From Peteryoungia wuzhouensis (GTDB lineage Bacteria > Pseudomonadota > Alphaproteobacteria > Rhizobiales > Rhizobiaceae), in NCBI RefSeq assembly GCF_003205195.1, contig NZ_QJRY01000003.1, positions 62,001-126,000 on the forward strand: a stretch of 64,000 bases of DNA, read 5' to 3'. Positions 63,091 to 64,000 of this stretch are shown one piece after another. The position numbers and the translations under genes are program-made. Below the pieces are notes generated by a model. The model searched no databases, had not been told where the DNA came from, and saw nothing but the letters and a program-made list of their open reading frames with translations. The stretch's first letter is position 1. Each line of letters begins with the position of its first letter.

Positions 63091-63891
63091 TCAGGAAGCC
63101 TGAACGGCGCGTTTGGCCATCACGCGGATGAGATTTGCGCGGTATTCGGAGGTGCAATGCAGGTCCGACATGAGGTCGGACGAATCAATTGCGACGCCGG
63201 AAACCGCATCGGGGGACCAGTTGGCGGCGAGTGCCGCCTCAAGCCCCGCATGGCGGAAGACACCATTGGAGCCCGCACCGGTGACGGCGACGCGCACGCC
63301 GCCTGCCCCCTTCGAGACGAAGACACCGGTCATCGCATAGCGCGAGGCCGGATTGGCGAACTTGGCATAACCCGCCTTTTCCGGAGCGTCGAAGCGGATG
63401 GCCGTAATGATCTCGTCGTCTGCGAGCGCGGTTTCGAACAGGCCGACGAAGAAATCGTCGGCCGCGATCTCGCGGGTATTGGTGATAACGGTCGCACCGA
63501 GCGCCAGCACCGCCGAGGGATAGTCGGCAGCCGGATCGTCATTGGCGACCGACCCGCCGATCGTACCCATATGCCGGACATGCGGATCGCCGATCAGCGA
63601 GGCGAGATGGCAGATCGCCGGACAGACCGCGCGGATGGCCGAGGACGAGGCGACCTCCGCATGGGTGACGGCGGCACCGATGGTGACGCGACGACCTTCG
63701 ACCTTGATGCCCTTGAGGGCCTCGATATGCCTGAGGTCAACGAGATCGGACGGCTGGGCGAGACGCTGCTTGAGCGCCGCGATCAGCGTCTGGCCGCCGG
63801 CAATGAACTTGCCGTCCTCGGCACCGGACAGGAGCTTTCCGGCATCGTCGACGGAGGAGGCGCGATGGTAGCTGGTGGAATAGAGCTGCAT
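63091..63891 (-). CDS. FAD-binding subunit of a xanthine dehydrogenase/CO dehydrogenase family enzyme (CoxM-type)
   Basis: The 266-residue protein has the FAD-binding core, with FIAGGQTLIAAL (about residue 30) and the second FAD motif HMGTIGGSVANDDPAADYP. A C-terminal CO dehydrogenase flavoprotein domain follows. It transfers electrons from the molybdenum subunit and 2Fe-2S subunit to an acceptor. The gene ends the operon, 15 bp after the molybdopterin subunit. The substrate may be CO, an aldehyde or a purine; sequence alone does not tell. Confidence 0.93.
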   Translation of the reverse strand: MQLYSTSYHRASSVDDAGKLLSGAEDGKFIAGGQTLIAALKQRLAQPSDLVDLRHIEALKGIKVEGRRVTIGAAVTHAEVASSSAIRAVCPAICHLASLIGDPHVRHMGTIGGSVANDDPAADYPSAVLALGATVITNTREIAADDFFVGLFETALADDEIITAIRFDAPEKAGYAKFANPASRYAMTGVFVSKGAGGVRVAVTGAGSNGVFRHAGLEAALAANWSPDAVSGVAIDSSDLMSDLHCTSEYRANLIRVMAKRAVQAS

Positions 63892-63905
63892 GGTTCTCTC
63901 CTTCC

Positions 63906-64000
63906 TTATTCGGCGGCCTGACGGGTCGCATTGGCCTGGAGCGCGCTCCAGACGGCAAGCGGCGTCGCCGGCATGTTGAGGTCGTTATTGCCGATGGCAT
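63906..64000 (-). CDS. C-terminal fragment of a molybdopterin-binding large subunit (partial)
   Basis: Only the last 30 codons are visible, ending at TAA (63908-63906). They contain the segment AIGNNDLNMPATPLAVWSAL, the usual C-terminus of CoxL/xanthine dehydrogenase large subunits. Its immediate neighbour, the FAD subunit, agrees. The rest lies beyond the window. Confidence 0.8.
   Translation of the reverse strand, partial: AIGNNDLNMPATPLAVWSALQANATRQAAE

Overview
The window is a 64 kb piece of a GC-rich alphaproteobacterial chromosome, most likely from a Rhizobiaceae member (Rhizobium/Agrobacterium-type). Pointers to this are a C4-pathway 5-aminolevulinate synthase (HemA), the aerobic cobaltochelatase pair CobS/CobT, the order argH-lptM-lysA-TIGR02302-type protein, ftsEX beside hpt, DUF2125 and DUF3108 proteins, and promoters of the GGAAC-N16-(C/G)GTT type used by the alphaproteobacterial general stress sigma factor EcfG/RpoE2. 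Almost all of it is housekeeping DNA with short intergenic gaps. I see no prophage, insertion sequence, CRISPR array or rRNA operon.

Layout. 0-3.5 kb: the 3' part of a large secreted RTX/beta-helix protein with four 279-bp tandem repeats. 3.7-9.3 kb: tRNA-Leu(CAA), a YqaA/DedA-type membrane protein, DsbB-type protein, HNH nuclease, AlkA-type glycosylase divergent from GluQ-RS, a YihY membrane protein and an SDR. 9.3-10.1 kb: a twin-TM small protein and the cobalamin adenosyltransferase. 10.1-11.76 kb: a gene-free stretch packed with dispersed palindromic and mosaic repeats. 11.8-15.7 kb: rhomboid protease, etfBA and a 3-hydroxyacyl-CoA dehydrogenase. 16-22.4 kb: TlpA divergent from argH, then lptM-lysA-TIGR02302/DUF4175. 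22.5-28.4 kb: a receiver protein, hpt, a membrane protein, ftsEX, YdcF, PlsC and a gamma-glutamylcyclotransferase. 28.4-37 kb: DUF2125, prephenate/arogenate dehydrogenase, methyltransferase/GloB/cupin, lysoplasmalogenase, EamA exporter, DUF3108, rpmB and yhhQ, the last preceded by a candidate preQ1-I riboswitch.

37-42 kb: a phytase-like lipoprotein, cobT, cobS, a J-domain protein and a BolA protein. 42-47.4 kb: the coupled aroK-aroB-CNNM operon, a small membrane protein, xerD and accA. 47.5-52.7 kb: an L,D-transpeptidase lipoprotein, a TusA-like protein, a COG0523 GTPase with a very histidine-rich loop, a D,D-carboxypeptidase and an M20 amidohydrolase. 52.7-59.2 kb: after tRNA-Arg(CCU) comes a stress-related island. 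It holds small unknown proteins, a 59-codon NepR-like ORF, an EcfG-like ECF sigma factor coupled to DNA topoisomerase IB, a YciE-type ferritin-like protein divergent from a BON protein, and a P1B-type ATPase. Five matching stress promoters lie inside it. 59.2-64 kb: dxr, a serine hydrolase, hemA with upstream dyads, and the end of a molybdenum hydroxylase operon.

The most informative observations are the five uniform 25-bp stress promoters with the unlisted NepR-like ORF, the candidate preQ1 riboswitch whose pseudoknot would cover the yhhQ start codon, the repeat-rich 10.1-11.7 kb stretch, and the dyads upstream of etfB, hemA and the L,D-transpeptidase gene. All functional calls rest on reading motifs by eye; no database search was run.
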